From positions 1,054,001-1,118,000 of the forward strand of contig NZ_CP014991.1 in NCBI RefSeq assembly GCF_001602095.1: a stretch of 64,000 bases of DNA, read 5' to 3'. The notes beneath the pieces were generated by a model. It had not been told where the DNA came from. It saw only the letters and a list, made by a program, of their open reading frames with translations, and did no database searches. This DNA is from Helicobacter himalayensis (GTDB lineage: Bacteria > Campylobacterota > Campylobacteria > Campylobacterales > Helicobacteraceae). The position numbers and the translations under genes were made by a program. Of the stretch, positions 8,435 to 17,778 are shown piece by piece (within the stretch, counting starts at the first letter, position 1; each line of letters begins with the position of its first letter).

Positions 8435-9457
8435 CTAACGCTTTGTACGCTCACGCACCATTTTAACAAGCTCGATAACATTTTGACACGGAAGGTCTGG
8501 AATCATACCGTGTCCGAGGTTGAAAATATGTCCGCCATTTTTTCCCATTATTTTGATAATGTAATCCACGCCCTGCTCCATTTGCGCTTTGTCATACAGC
8601 CTTGCTGGCTCTAAATTCCCCTGCAACACATACTTTGCGCCTAGCTTTGCTTTAGCTAACTCTAGCGGTGTGCTCCAATCCACACCAAAAACATCAAACT
8701 CCCCATCTATGGAATCTAAAAATCCCGCAATTCCCTTTGGGAAGCACATCACAGGGATATGCGGATATTTATTTTTGAGATATTTTGCAATGTCCTTAAT
8801 GTAGTGCCAGCTAAACTCCAAATACGCCTCTTTCTCTAACGCGCTAGCCCAGCTATCAAAGATTTGCACAGCATTTGCACCGGCTTCTATCTGCGCGCTC
8901 AAATAACCCTTGAGCTCCTCGCTAATCTTTGCTAGCAACGAATGCAAAAGCGCGGGATTGCTATAAAGCATTTTCTTGCTTTTTGCATAAGTTTTGCTCC
9001 CCTGCCCCTCTATCATATAAGTCGCAAGCGTCCAAGGCGCACCACAAAAGCCAATAAGTGCCTTGTCTTTTGCGAGCTTTTGACGCACAGAGCTTATCGT
9101 ATCATAGACATAAGAGAGGTTCTTATACGCACCGACTTTGAGGCTTTCCACATCGTGTGCGGATTCTATCGTGCGCCCAAATTTTGGTCCCTCCCCGCTT
9201 ACAAATTCAAGCTCCAAGCCCATTTCATAAGGCACGACTAAAATATCGCTAAATAAAATCGCCGCATCAACACCCAAAATATCCACCGGTTGCAATGTTA
9301 CCTCCGTTGCAAGCGCGACATTTTGACACAAATCCAAAAAACTCCCCGCTCTCTTACGCACCTCTTTATACTCGCTTAGATACCTACCTGCTTGACGCAT
9401 AAGCCAAATTGGCGTATATGGCGTTGGCTTTTTAAAACACGCATCGATAAAAATCAT
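8435..9457 (-). CDS. hemE: Uroporphyrinogen decarboxylase
   Basis: The 340-residue cytosolic enzyme converts uroporphyrinogen III to coproporphyrinogen III in heme synthesis. The N-terminal signature [15 protein letters not shown] and the second signature around [16 protein letters not shown] are intact. The C-terminal NLGHGMIPD is also conserved. The length is normal. It follows asd by 24 bases on the same strand, so the two may be co-transcribed, although their pathways are unrelated. The start is ATG 9457 with AAGGAC upstream. Confidence 0.96.
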   Translation of the reverse strand: MIFIDACFKKPTPYTPIWLMRQAGRYLSEYKEVRKRAGSFLDLCQNVALATEVTLQPVDILGVDAAILFSDILVVPYEMGLELEFVSGEGPKFGRTIESAHDVESLKVGAYKNLSYVYDTISSVRQKLAKDKALIGFCGAPWTLATYMIEGQGSKTYAKSKKMLYSNPALLHSLLAKISEELKGYLSAQIEAGANAVQIFDSWASALEKEAYLEFSWHYIKDIAKYLKNKYPHIPVMCFPKGIAGFLDSIDGEFDVFGVDWSTPLELAKAKLGAKYVLQGNLEPARLYDKAQMEQGVDYIIKIMGKNGGHIFNLGHGMIPDLPCQNVIELVKMVRERTKR

Positions 9458-9481
9458 TCTTTGTCCTTCATTAATTTTTGT

Positions 9482-10510
9482 TTAAGCATTTTGCTTTACC
9501 CACTCTTGGGCGATTCTCACGGCATTTGTCGCAGCACCTACGCGGATTTGGTCCGCCACACACCAAAGATGCAGAATCTTTTTGTCAAAATTATCCACGC
9601 GAATGCGCCCCACATAAGTTTCATCGGTATCTGTGGCAATGAGTGGCATTGGATATTCTTTTGCTTGTGGGTTGTCAAAAAGCACGATATTTGGCGCATT
9701 TTTGAGAATCTCGCGCGCAGATTCTGCGCTCACTTCTTGTTTAAACCTAATGCTAATCGCCTCGCTATGACTACGCAAAACAGGCACACGCACGCAAGTA
9801 GCGCTTAACTCGAAGTTTGAGTGCATAATCTTGTTTGTCTCATTTATCATTTTCATCTCTTCTTTAGTGTAATCGTTGTCTAAAAAAATATCAATATGCG
9901 GGATTACATTAAGCGCGATTCTGTGCGCAAACGCCTTTGGCTCGCAAGATTCTAAATCAAAGGCAAAGAATCTCTGCATTTGCGTTACAAGCTCTTCCAT
10001 ACCACTTTTTCCCGCGCCAGAGACGGCTTGATAAGTGCTAACATCTACGCGCGTAATGCCAAAAGCCTTGTGCAGTGGGGCTAGGACTTGCACCATTTGG
10101 ATTGTTGAGCAGTTTGGATTTGCCACAATGCCACATTTTTTGGCAAGTGCGATATCAGCGGGATTGACTTCAGGCACGACAAGTGGGATATTTTCTTGCA
10201 TACGAAAAAAGCTTGTATTATCAATCACAAGCGCACCGGCTTTTACCGCACTTGGGACAAAACGCTCGCTCACGCTTCCACCAGCAGAAAAAAAGGCGAT
10301 TTCCACGCTATGTGTCGCAAAAACAGAATCTGTGGTTTCTAAAATCGTATATTGCTTGCCCTTAAAACTCACACTCTCCCCCGCACTGCGCGCACTTGCA
10401 AGCGGGATAAGATTTTTAACAGGGAAATTCTGCTCTTCTAAAATTTTGAGAATCTCCTCTCCCACAGCCCCGCTCGCACCGACAACCGCCACAACAAATT
10501 CTTTTTTCAT
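9482..10510 (-). CDS. asd: Aspartate-semialdehyde dehydrogenase
   Basis: The 342-residue NADPH-dependent enzyme reduces aspartyl phosphate to aspartate semialdehyde for lysine, diaminopimelate, methionine and threonine synthesis. It begins with the dinucleotide-binding VVGASGAVGEEILKILEE. The catalytic cysteine is in NPNCSTIQMVQVL near residue 132. The substrate-binding word SGAGKSGMEEL and the helix with RVPVLRSHSEA follow. The length fits the short bacterial group. The start is ATG 10510, preceded by AAAGGG. hemE follows closely on the same strand. Confidence 0.96.
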   Translation of the reverse strand: MKKEFVVAVVGASGAVGEEILKILEEQNFPVKNLIPLASARSAGESVSFKGKQYTILETTDSVFATHSVEIAFFSAGGSVSERFVPSAVKAGALVIDNTSFFRMQENIPLVVPEVNPADIALAKKCGIVANPNCSTIQMVQVLAPLHKAFGITRVDVSTYQAVSGAGKSGMEELVTQMQRFFAFDLESCEPKAFAHRIALNVIPHIDIFLDNDYTKEEMKMINETNKIMHSNFELSATCVRVPVLRSHSEAISIRFKQEVSAESAREILKNAPNIVLFDNPQAKEYPMPLIATDTDETYVGRIRVDNFDKKILHLWCVADQIRVGAATNAVRIAQEWVKQNA

Positions 10511-10589
10511 CGCCTTAAGCCCTTTCTTAAAAATATCTTAAATATTGCCAAAATCCGCAAAAAACGCGCATTATAGCAAAAAAATTCCA

Positions 10590-11480
10590 CTAGTAATAAA
10601 ACAGCTCCATACTCACGCGGATTCTAATAAGCGTCTTGCTAAGTGGGCGCGGATAGTCTTTGTAGGCGATTTCAATCGTGCGTTCAGAATTTCTATCCAA
10701 AATCACATAACCCGAGCTTTTGAGAAGTTTAAGCTCGGAAATATCGCCATTTGGGTGCAGATAAAATTCCACGATATTCATACCCTGCTGTCCGAGCCTA
10801 ATAGCGTCCTTTGGGTATGTGAGATAGCGCGCGGTAATGCGCCCAATATCGCGCAGGTTATTGATGATGAAATCGCGTTCCACCACGCCATAATCGCCAA
10901 ATTCCTCGCCATAGAGCTCTATCACATCGCGCTTAGTGATAGTATCCACATTACTATATTGAGAGAGAATGCGCGAGAGTGGCGCTGGCTCTTTAGCCTG
11001 CACACCACTTTGAGAGTTAAGGCTTAGGGATTGTAGATTGAGAGAGTTTGGCACATTTTGGGCATTTTGTGCGCTTTTAGAATCTTGTGCGCTTTGGGAA
11101 TCTGACATATTTTCAGAATCCTTAGAATCTTTGTTTGAATTTTGCAAATGGTTCATTTCTCTTTTATTTTGAATATCTTTAGAATCTTTTTGGGTATTTT
11201 TTTGTGGATTGCTTTTGTTTGAGGTTTGGCTTTGCATTGTTGGCGGTATTGGCGCACCTTGTGGTGCACGCGCAAGATTTGTATGCGTATTTGGCGCGTC
11301 TTTAAGAAAACCAGAAATTTTAATTTTTTGCGGATTCTGCCCCGTGCCACTTTTAAAGCGCAAATTTTCACTTTTCCAAAAATATACAATCACAAGCACC
11401 GCGATTATCGTGCTATGCAACAAAAACGAAAAAAGCAGGCTAAGAGATAGGCGCTTATTTGGATTAGATTCTCTGGTCAT
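10590..11480 (-). CDS. TonB-family energy transducer-like protein
   Basis: The 296-residue protein has a short basic N-terminus, one membrane helix near residues 14-34, and a long hydrophilic linker rich in Gln, Asn, Ser and Asp to about residue 165. A C-terminal TonB-like domain follows, including YPKDAIRLGQQGMNIVEFYLHPNG and LLKSSGYVILDRN. It matches the gene next to fliO in the H. pylori order (HP0582-type). It overlaps the end of fliO by 17 bases. It is distinct from the tonB gene at the right edge of the window. The linker contains several QDS and KDS units encoded by the frequent heptamer AGATTCT. A role in envelope energy transfer is inferred. Confidence 0.75.
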   Translation of the reverse strand: MTRESNPNKRLSLSLLFSFLLHSTIIAVLVIVYFWKSENLRFKSGTGQNPQKIKISGFLKDAPNTHTNLARAPQGAPIPPTMQSQTSNKSNPQKNTQKDSKDIQNKREMNHLQNSNKDSKDSENMSDSQSAQDSKSAQNAQNVPNSLNLQSLSLNSQSGVQAKEPAPLSRILSQYSNVDTITKRDVIELYGEEFGDYGVVERDFIINNLRDIGRITARYLTYPKDAIRLGQQGMNIVEFYLHPNGDISELKLLKSSGYVILDRNSERTIEIAYKDYPRPLSKTLIRIRVSMELFYY

Positions 11481-12594
11481 TTTGCAGGTGTTTGAGACGT
11501 TGCTCTTTTTGCTCTAGGAGTTTTGCAAACTGCGAATCCTCGATGATTAGGTTATTTTGAATACTGACATCTTCGCTTGCAGTGTTTGCATTGTAGCGCT
11601 CAAGCAAGGTATTTCCGTGCTCACCCATAAGCACCAAATAGCGATAATTGCCCGCTTCGATGACAACAAGACTATTTTTAGAATCTATTCTTTTTTGCAA
11701 ACTCACCTTAAGATTTATTCCTTTTGTCGCAAAGGCACTATTTTGCGCGAGTAGCGAGGCGAAGTTACGCTCTTTTGGCTTCAAAAAACCCTTCACCCAC
11801 AATAATACCAACAATAAAATTACCATCACACCAATCACAGCCACATAGCGCCAAGTTTCTAGCTCTAGCACATTGTTTCCAACCATGTTTTGAAAATCTT
11901 GCATGGCTTGGGTAGTTTGCACATCTATTATGCTTTCTTGTGCCGTATTTTCTTCCATCACGTTTTGTTGCACGCGATTTTGTACCTGTGAATTTGCTTG
12001 TGGATTCTGCACATTTTGAGAATCTAGCGCACCTTGCCCCTTGTTTTTTGGATTCTGCAAATTTATTTCTTTTGGCTCGTTTTGCACAAAATTTGGTGGT
12101 TTTGGAAGATTGAGCATTTGCGCGCTAATATCACTTTCTTGCGAGCTTTGCGCAGGTGAAGTTTGAAACGTCCTATTCATTAGCATTTCAAGTTGCGTTG
12201 GTGGGGGTGTGATTTTTTTAAACACAATTTTATAGGTCTGCAAATCCTTTGAGGCGCTTACTTCCATTTCCATTTCCTTTGGATTCCCAACGCCTAAAAT
12301 ATACAAAGATTCAGTAATGTTAAAAACCTGCACTTCGCTAAGAAATGAGCCACTTATGCGTTTGTTTTGACGCATAGCACTTGCTTTGTCAAAAATCAAG
12401 CCCTTATACTCATCTTGCGAAGTCGTGCGCGGTGTGAAAGTGTAAGGTGTATCAAAGTAAAGCAAAACCTCGTTTTTATCCGCACCTGTGAGAATCTCCA
12501 CCTTTTGAGCCTGCACGCCAAAACAAGGGGCAAGCCCAAATAAACAGGTAAAAAAGAGAATCTGCGCCAACCTCATAACTCTAACCTTTTGCAT
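11464..12594 (-). CDS. fliO: Flagellar export component FliO-like protein
   Basis: The 376-residue protein has a signal peptide (about residues 1-29), a periplasmic beta-rich region with EVLLYFDTPYTF, a Gln/Asn-rich linker, and a single membrane helix near 255-277 (AVIGVMVILLLVLLWVKGFL). The cytoplasmic tail after it contains LVVIEAGNYRYLVLMGEHGN. The tail and position upstream of the TonB-like gene and downstream of fliN match the gene assigned as fliO in H. pylori (HP0583). FliO helps assemble the FliPQR export gate in other bacteria. The large periplasmic N-terminal part is a feature of the Helicobacter version. Assignment rests on gene order and topology more than on residues. Confidence 0.75.
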   Translation of the reverse strand: MQKVRVMRLAQILFFTCLFGLAPCFGVQAQKVEILTGADKNEVLLYFDTPYTFTPRTTSQDEYKGLIFDKASAMRQNKRISGSFLSEVQVFNITESLYILGVGNPKEMEMEVSASKDLQTYKIVFKKITPPPTQLEMLMNRTFQTSPAQSSQESDISAQMLNLPKPPNFVQNEPKEINLQNPKNKGQGALDSQNVQNPQANSQVQNRVQQNVMEENTAQESIIDVQTTQAMQDFQNMVGNNVLELETWRYVAVIGVMVILLLVLLWVKGFLKPKERNFASLLAQNSAFATKGINLKVSLQKRIDSKNSLVVIEAGNYRYLVLMGEHGNTLLERYNANTASEDVSIQNNLIIEDSQFAKLLEQKEQRLKHLQNDQRI

Positions 12595-12641
12595 TTTTGC
12601 ATTCTTGTAAAAAATTTATTTTGAAGCTTTCTTAAGTTTTG

Positions 12642-12995
12642 TTAAACCTTTTCGCGCGTGAGGTAATACACAATCGCATTGGAATCTAAAATCTCATTAA
12701 TACGAATGGCGAGGTTTTTTTCATATACCATAACTTCACCTTTCCCTATCACACGCCCATTTACAAATGTCTCTATGCTCTCCCCCGCAGGCTTGCCAAG
12801 ATCGATTATTGAGCCTTTTTCAAATTTCAAAATCTCGCCTAAGGGAATCTTCGTGCTACCAAGCTCGGCGTTAAAAACAACTTCCATATCAAGCAAGCCG
12901 TTGTAATTTTGCATCATATCCTCAAGATATGTCGCAAGCTCAATTTCCTTTGCAGTATGGATTCTCTGCTTGTCTAGGATTGATTCCCCAGCCAT
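12642..12995 (-). CDS. fliN: Flagellar motor switch protein FliN
   Basis: The 117-residue protein has the SpoA (surface presentation of antigens) domain in its C-terminal two thirds: LLDMEVVFNAELGSTKIPLGEIL, then GSIIDLGKPAGESIETFVNGRVIGKGEVMV, then LAIRI. FliN forms part of the C-ring that receives CheY-P signals and helps export. The frame is open further upstream to a TTG at 13025, but ATG 12995 is chosen because it overlaps the stop of the preceding CheX-like gene as TAATG, a normal translational coupling, and gives the usual FliN length. fliO follows after 47 bases. Confidence 0.93.
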   Translation of the reverse strand: MAGESILDKQRIHTAKEIELATYLEDMMQNYNGLLDMEVVFNAELGSTKIPLGEILKFEKGSIIDLGKPAGESIETFVNGRVIGKGEVMVYEKNLAIRINEILDSNAIVYYLTREKV

Positions 12996-13408
12996 TATTT
13001 TACGCCCCTCATATAAATCCCGCAATGTCCGCGTTTAAGCTTAAAATGCAGTCCGCTATCATAATCTTTCAGTAATTTGTAGCCCACATAAGTTGGCACA
13101 GAAATATTAAAGTTTTTTTGCTTCTTAGCAGCAATGACTTTTGCGTGCCCTACGACAAGATTTGCAAGCTCTTTTGCCATATCCTCAAGCGCGTCTTTGC
13201 TCGGATTTAGTTCATCGATTAATTGCGCGCAAAAGATTCTCAAAAATGCCTTATCAAAAAGCAAAAACACATCTCTACTGACCTTGCCATTTTCAAGCAT
13301 ACTAATCTTTGTTAAATACCCCTTTTTGAGTGGAAGAATAGAATCTTTTGGACTCTGCGAAATGCTCTCCTGCACGACTTCCACAAAACTTTGATGAATA
13401 ATATCCAT
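12995..13408 (-). CDS. CheX-like domain protein (chemotaxis phosphatase family)
   Basis: The 137-residue cytosolic protein resembles the CheX/CheC/FliY fold. It has an N-terminal helix and strand, then a helix with DMAKELANLVVGHAKVIAAKK followed by FNISVPTYVGYKL, the usual helix-strand pattern in which a glutamate and asparagine act in CheY-P hydrolysis. The expected E-x-x-N pair is represented by KELAN. The stop overlaps the fliN start by one base, so the two are probably translated together. It sits between nth and fliN. A role in adaptation or switch control is inferred from family and neighbours, and whether it keeps phosphatase activity is unclear. Confidence 0.65.
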   Translation of the reverse strand: MDIIHQSFVEVVQESISQSPKDSILPLKKGYLTKISMLENGKVSRDVFLLFDKAFLRIFCAQLIDELNPSKDALEDMAKELANLVVGHAKVIAAKKQKNFNISVPTYVGYKLLKDYDSGLHFKLKRGHCGIYMRGVK

Positions 13409-13459
13409 ATCTTAAACCCTTATGATAAAGTAAAGCTCGCATTATAAATATTTTGTCGT

Positions 13460-14104
13460 TTATCTTGGCTTAAAATTCTCTTTATTTTTACACAAATCGC
13501 TAACAAAACATTCCGCGCAGTTTGGTTTCACAGCCTTGCAAACATAACGTCCAAAAAGCACGAAAGCCTGATGTAAAATGGAAAGATTATCTTTAAATTT
13601 TTTAGTGAGTTCAGATTCTGTCTCAAGTGCGCTCTTTGCATAGCTCAACCCCAAACGATGTGAAGTGCGAAAAACATGCGTATCCACCGCCATATAATTT
13701 GCTTCAAAAAATTCTATTAGCACCACATTTGCCGTCTTTTGCCCCACACCTGCGAGAATCTTAAGCTCTTCTTGCGTGGTGGGAATTGCGCCATTAAAGT
13801 CCCGCATTACTTGTTGCGCCATTTTAAGGAGATTCTGCGCTTTGTTGTTAAAAAATGAAATAGACTTTATAAGTTCTTTTATATCCTCTAATTGCGCGCA
13901 AGAAAGCGCCTTGATATTTGGATAACGCGCAAAAAATGCAGGCGTTACGATATTTACGCGCTTATCAGTGCATTGAGCAGAGAGCATCACACACACGAGC
14001 AATTCATACAAATTATGATACACAAGTTCAGTTTTTGCATTTTTGTATTGTGCTAAAAAACGCTTTTTAATCTCGCTAATCTCGGTTTTCGTGGCTTTTT
14101 TCAT
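13460..14104 (-). CDS. nth: Endonuclease III (base-excision DNA glycosylase/AP lyase)
   Basis: The 214-residue enzyme removes oxidised pyrimidines and nicks at abasic sites. The helix-hairpin-helix is LKILAGVGQKTANVVLIEF, whose Lys is the lyase residue near 120. The catalytic Asp lies in MAVDTHVFR near 138. The C-terminal 4Fe-4S cluster motif C-x6-C-x2-C-x5-C is visible in CKAVKPNCAECFVSDLC. The length is standard. It precedes the CheX-like gene, fliN and fliO in the same orientation, the gene order known from H. pylori. The start is ATG 14104. Confidence 0.96.
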   Translation of the reverse strand: MKKATKTEISEIKKRFLAQYKNAKTELVYHNLYELLVCVMLSAQCTDKRVNIVTPAFFARYPNIKALSCAQLEDIKELIKSISFFNNKAQNLLKMAQQVMRDFNGAIPTTQEELKILAGVGQKTANVVLIEFFEANYMAVDTHVFRTSHRLGLSYAKSALETESELTKKFKDNLSILHQAFVLFGRYVCKAVKPNCAECFVSDLCKNKENFKPR

Positions 14105-14120
14105 AAATACTAGAATCCTT

Positions 14121-14243
14121 CCTATTCCTTAAAATGTATCGTCTGCGCAGTCAAATCCCGCCTCTATTCCTTTGAATGTATCGCTTTACAAGAGCAAAGC
14201 CCCTGACAAGCTTCGCTTCGCGCCCACACTTGACGTTTTTTGG
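14121..14243. repeat. Dispersed repeat, degenerate double copy upstream of nth
   Basis: It starts with CCTATTCCTTAAAATGTATCG, continues with a short copy that keeps TCAAATCCCGCC, and then a second copy beginning CTATTCCTTTGAATGTATCGC and ending near GACGTTTTTTGG. The first hairpin arm has decayed. The insert CAAGAGCAAAGCCCCTGACAAGC is shared with the copy at 1491, which suggests that these two belong to one subfamily. Confidence 0.75.
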
Positions 14244-14346
14244 AAGCTTTAAGATTTGTAGATTCTGCAACGCGGTTTTAGAATCCTTAAAAATCAAAGT
14301 TTGTGAAAAAATATTTTAACATTTTTTAAATGCAGGCATTCAACGC

Positions 14347-15108
14347 TCATTCCAGCATTTCAAGGAACTTGAAAAATTCCTTTTTGTCGTTTGTGAAAGT
14401 GCGTGTGTCTATGTTTTTGATAATCTTGCCCTTATCCATAAACATAATGCGCGAACAAAGCGTGTGGGCGAGAAAAAAATCGTGCGTGATAAACAAAAAC
14501 GAGCAATTAAGCTCCTTGTGTAAATCCTTTAGCAAATCCACGACAATTTCTTTCAATTCATAACTTAACGCAGAGGTAATCTCATCTAACATAAGAAGTT
14601 TTGGCTTTATGAGCAAAATTTTCACCAAGCAAACCCTTTGCGCTTCCCCGCCAGAAAGCATAGCTGGGTATTTATAGAGCGTTTGCAAATTAAGATTGAG
14701 CTTTTCAAAAAGTGGCGCGATAAGTTCTATCATTTTTTGCTTTTCTTTGATATTGAGGAGATTTTCGAGCGGTTCTTGCAATGATTGCAAAATATTCAAA
14801 CGCGGATTAAGCGAGCTTAGAGAATCTTGAAAGGTGATTTGCACTTCCCTATAAAAAGCCCTTTGCTCTCTTAATGAAGTCAATGCAAGTGGTTTATCAT
14901 CAATAAAAATGCAATTTTTCTCCGCCTTTTCTAGCCCAGCAACAAGTCTTGCTAAGGTGCTTTTCCCACAGCCACTTTTGCCAACTAAGCCAATAATTTC
15001 GCCCTGTCGTATTTCAAAGCTCACATTTTCTAATACCTGCTTTTTATGCTTTGCAAAAAATGTGTGTTGCAAGTAGGAATGCGATAAATTTCTAACGCTT
15101 AAAGTCAT
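14347..15108 (-). CDS. nikE: Nickel ABC importer ATP-binding subunit NikE-like
   Basis: The 253-residue ATPase has Walker A GKSGCGKST, a Q-loop with ITFQDSLSSLNPR, the ABC signature LSGGEAQR and Walker B LLMLDEITSAL, followed by the switch histidine in FITHD. The frame is open upstream to 15225, but ATG 15108 (MTLSVRNLSHSY) lies one base after the stop of nikD and gives the family length. With nikD it would power nickel-chelate uptake through NikBC. The Walker B neighbour Glu is present. Oligopeptide transporter ATPases (DppF) look the same in isolation; the nickel assignment comes from the nikA gene at the head of this gene set. Confidence 0.88.
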   Translation of the reverse strand: MTLSVRNLSHSYLQHTFFAKHKKQVLENVSFEIRQGEIIGLVGKSGCGKSTLARLVAGLEKAEKNCIFIDDKPLALTSLREQRAFYREVQITFQDSLSSLNPRLNILQSLQEPLENLLNIKEKQKMIELIAPLFEKLNLNLQTLYKYPAMLSGGEAQRVCLVKILLIKPKLLMLDEITSALSYELKEIVVDLLKDLHKELNCSFLFITHDFFLAHTLCSRIMFMDKGKIIKNIDTRTFTNDKKEFFKFLEMLE

Positions 15109-15109
15109 T

Positions 15110-15838
15110 TTATGCGCCTTGTTTAAAGATTGAAGCAAGCCCGCTAGGACTGAAAGGAAAATCCAAGTATTGCGTAATCTCGCCATTTTTAAGAATATAT
15201 ATTTTATCAGCAAAATGTGCGGCAACTTCCAAATCGTGCGTGATAAATAAAATCCCCAAATTGCGTTTTTTACGCACTTTTTTGAGAATCTCTAAAATCT
15301 TGTATTGCGTGAGCAAATCTAAATCTGTGGTGATTTCATCAGCTATCAAAAAAAGTGGATTTGCCGCTAACGCAAGCACAATCATAACGCGTTGCAGCAT
15401 TCCGCCACTTAGCTCAAATGGATACAACCCCAAAACTTCCCTTTCAAGCCCCACTTCTTGCAAGGAATATTCCATAAATGCCAAATCCGCGCGCATACCA
15501 AGTGCTTGAAGTGTTTCAACATAATGGCTTTTTATGCTAAAAAGCGGATTAAAGCAAGTTCTAGGGTTTTGCATAATGATAGAAAGAGATTTTTGAGCAA
15601 AGTTTAGGCGCGCAGATTCTGTGTTTTCTAGCACCTTGCCATTAAGCAGCACTTCTCCACGCGTCTTTGTGAGATTATCAGGCACATAGCCACATATTCC
15701 TAGCCCAAGCAGACTTTTCCCACTTCCGCTAGGACCTATCAAAACACCCACTTCACTAGAATCCACACTTAAACTTGCATTCTTAATAATCTCTTTATTG
15801 TGATACGACAAGCAAAAATCTTTTATCTCCAGCCTCAT
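15110..15838 (-). CDS. nikD: Nickel ABC importer ATP-binding subunit NikD-like
   Basis: The 242-residue ATPase has Walker A GPSGSGKS, a Q-loop with IIMQNPRTCFNPLF, the signature LSGGMLQR, Walker B LFLIADEITTDLD and the switch FITHD. It pairs with NikE as the motor of the importer. Its start overlaps the end of nikC by four bases. In place of the usual Asp before the Walker B Glu it reads ADEITTD, as in E. coli NikD-type subunits. The short spacing across nikB, nikC, nikD and nikE indicates one transcript. Confidence 0.88.
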   Translation of the reverse strand: MRLEIKDFCLSYHNKEIIKNASLSVDSSEVGVLIGPSGSGKSLLGLGICGYVPDNLTKTRGEVLLNGKVLENTESARLNFAQKSLSIIMQNPRTCFNPLFSIKSHYVETLQALGMRADLAFMEYSLQEVGLEREVLGLYPFELSGGMLQRVMIVLALAANPLFLIADEITTDLDLLTQYKILEILKKVRKKRNLGILFITHDLEVAAHFADKIYILKNGEITQYLDFPFSPSGLASIFKQGA

Positions 15839-16671
15839 TTCAAGTCCTCTAAATCACTATCCAAATAATCTCGCAAGCTATCACCTAAGATATTAAACAA
15901 TGCAATGCTTACAAACAACGCCACGCCGGGATAAAGCACAAGCTCAGGATTGCTCCAAATATAATCTTTACAATCACTTAGCATAACGCCCCATTCCGCA
16001 AGCGGTGGTTGCACGCCAAGCCCTAAAAATGACAATCCCGCGATATGCAAAATAATATGCCCAATATCCATACTCGCAAGCACAAGGCATTGTGTTAAAA
16101 TAGGGGCTAGCATATTGCGTTTAAAACTTTGAAACGCACTTGCTCCATAAGCTTTTGAAAGCAATACAAACTCTTTGTTTTTCAATCCAAAAACAATGCT
16201 CCTTACAATCCTAGCATACCACGCCCAGTGCGTAAGTGCGATTGCGATGATGACATTGCTTAAGCCGCTGCCTAAGATTCCAACGAAAAAAAGCGATAAA
16301 ACAATCGTGGGAAGGCTAAAAAATAAATCGCAGATTCTCATTATAATCTTATCCACCCTACCACCGATAAATCCGGATATTGAGCCTATGCTAATCCCAA
16401 AAAAAAGTATTAAGCATACAATAGCAAGGCTCGCTCCAAGCGAGATTCTCGCACCATAAACTAAACGCGTAAAAATATCTCTCCCCAAATAATCCGTGCC
16501 TAAAAAGTGTGTAAAACTTGGAGGTGCGAATTTAGAATCTAGCTCAATTTCATTTGGCACATAAGGCAAAAATAATGGCGCAAAAAGCGCAAATAAGGCA
16601 AGAAACACAATCAAGCTCAGTGATATTTTCCCGCTTAGGCTAAATTTTTTATGTGTAAGATTTTTTTGCAT
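15835..16671 (-). CDS. nikC: Nickel ABC importer permease NikC-like
   Basis: The 278-residue inner-membrane permease has an N-terminal helix and five further segments. The domain start FLGTDYLGRDIFTRLVYGARISL is typical of the DppC/NikC group, and the EAA loop lies in LSKAYGASAFQSFKRNMLAPIL. The frame extends to a GTG at 16689, but ATG 16671 is preferred because AAGGAAC lies six bases upstream of it, just after the nikB stop at 16680. It forms the translocation path with NikB. Confidence 0.88.
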   Translation of the reverse strand: MQKNLTHKKFSLSGKISLSLIVFLALFALFAPLFLPYVPNEIELDSKFAPPSFTHFLGTDYLGRDIFTRLVYGARISLGASLAIVCLILFFGISIGSISGFIGGRVDKIIMRICDLFFSLPTIVLSLFFVGILGSGLSNVIIAIALTHWAWYARIVRSIVFGLKNKEFVLLSKAYGASAFQSFKRNMLAPILTQCLVLASMDIGHIILHIAGLSFLGLGVQPPLAEWGVMLSDCKDYIWSNPELVLYPGVALFVSIALFNILGDSLRDYLDSDLEDLK

Positions 16672-16679
16672 ATTGTTCC

Positions 16680-17618
16680 TTACTCGCACAGATTCTTGCG
16701 GATTCTAGGATCTAGGATGGCATAAAGAATATCTATTGCCAAATTGCACAGCGCAAAAATTAGGCACATAGCCACCACAAAACATTGAATAATGGGATAA
16801 TCGTGATTTGCAATGCCTTGAATACTATAAAGCCCAATGCCGGGTATTGCAAAAATAGATTCTATAAGCAACGCCCCGCCAATAAGCTCTCCTATATGCA
16901 TTCCAAATGCCGTAACAATAGGCAAAGACGCGTTATATAAAATATGTTTTACAATGATTTTATGCCTGCTTAAGTGGCGCAATTTCGCATAAATAATGTG
17001 GCGCTCTTTTTTGACTTCTAGCATACTTGAGCGGATAAGCCTTGTATTAATGCATGCGGACATAAGCGCAATTGCGATGGAGGGCAAAATAAGGGATTGT
17101 ATATTTTCGAGTCCGATTGCTGGAAGCCAACCCAAATACACGCAAAAAATCAGAATCAAAACAAATGCAAACCAAAAATTTGGAATACACACACCCAAAA
17201 AGCAAAAAAACCTTATAATAATATCAGGTGCTTTGTCTTTGTAAGTCGCGCTAAGTGCGCCAAGCGGGATTGAAAGCAACACAATAAGCAAAAATCCACC
17301 AAGTGTGAGATACAGAGTATTTGGCAAAAAATACAAAAAATCAGCCCTTACTTCTCTACCTGTCATATATGAAGTGCCAAAATCTAGCACGACAGCCTTT
17401 TTCAGCCACAAAATATATTGCTCCAAAATCGGCTTATCAAGCCCAAAATCTTTTGTGATTTCCTCCACGAGTTCTGGCGTTTGCACGAGATTTGCAGAAA
17501 GCAAATATTGTGCTACCGGGTCAGTACTATTAAGTCTTAACAACACAAAAATAAGAAAAGACGCCACCAAGAGCAGCGGGATTAGAGAGAGGATTCTAAA
17601 AAAGATATATTTCAACAT
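16680..17618 (-). CDS. nikB: Nickel ABC importer permease NikB-like
   Basis: The 312-residue permease has six membrane segments. The first is at residues 9-30, followed by the periplasmic region with DFGLDKPILEQYILWL and GTSYMTGREV, typical of DppB/NikB subunits. The EAA loop is near IIYAKLRHLSRHKIIVKHIL. It is followed by nikC and preceded, after a 160-base gap containing a degenerate repeat copy, by nikA. That gap could lower expression of the membrane part relative to the binding protein. Confidence 0.88.
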   Translation of the reverse strand: MLKYIFFRILSLIPLLLVASFLIFVLLRLNSTDPVAQYLLSANLVQTPELVEEITKDFGLDKPILEQYILWLKKAVVLDFGTSYMTGREVRADFLYFLPNTLYLTLGGFLLIVLLSIPLGALSATYKDKAPDIIIRFFCFLGVCIPNFWFAFVLILIFCVYLGWLPAIGLENIQSLILPSIAIALMSACINTRLIRSSMLEVKKERHIIYAKLRHLSRHKIIVKHILYNASLPIVTAFGMHIGELIGGALLIESIFAIPGIGLYSIQGIANHDYPIIQCFVVAMCLIFALCNLAIDILYAILDPRIRKNLCE

Positions 17619-17664
17619 AGGCTTTGGCTTTTATGAGCGCTTCACACACGCAAACTTTTGCAAA

Positions 17665-17705
17665 TCATATCTCGTGGGGATAAATCCCGCTTCACGCACA
17701 TATGG
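17665..17705. repeat. Degenerate repeat copy between nikA and nikB
   Basis: The core ATCTCGTGGGGATAAATCCC followed by GCTTCACGCAC resembles the hairpin part of the family (arm GTGGGGA, loop TAAA, arm TCCCGC). The flanks are decayed, although AACGCTTGGCTGATTCTATTC further right (near 17738) may be a second fragment. It lies inside the nik gene set. Confidence 0.55.
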
Positions 17706-17778
17706 AATCTTTTTAATTGTTTAGATTTCTGTGGATTCAACGCTTGGCTGATTCTATTCTTTAACACTTTATGCGCGC

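Noticed and set aside
12996-13025. Extended N-terminus of FliN starting at TTG 13025
   Set aside because: ATG 12995 overlaps the preceding stop as TAATG and gives the usual FliN length.
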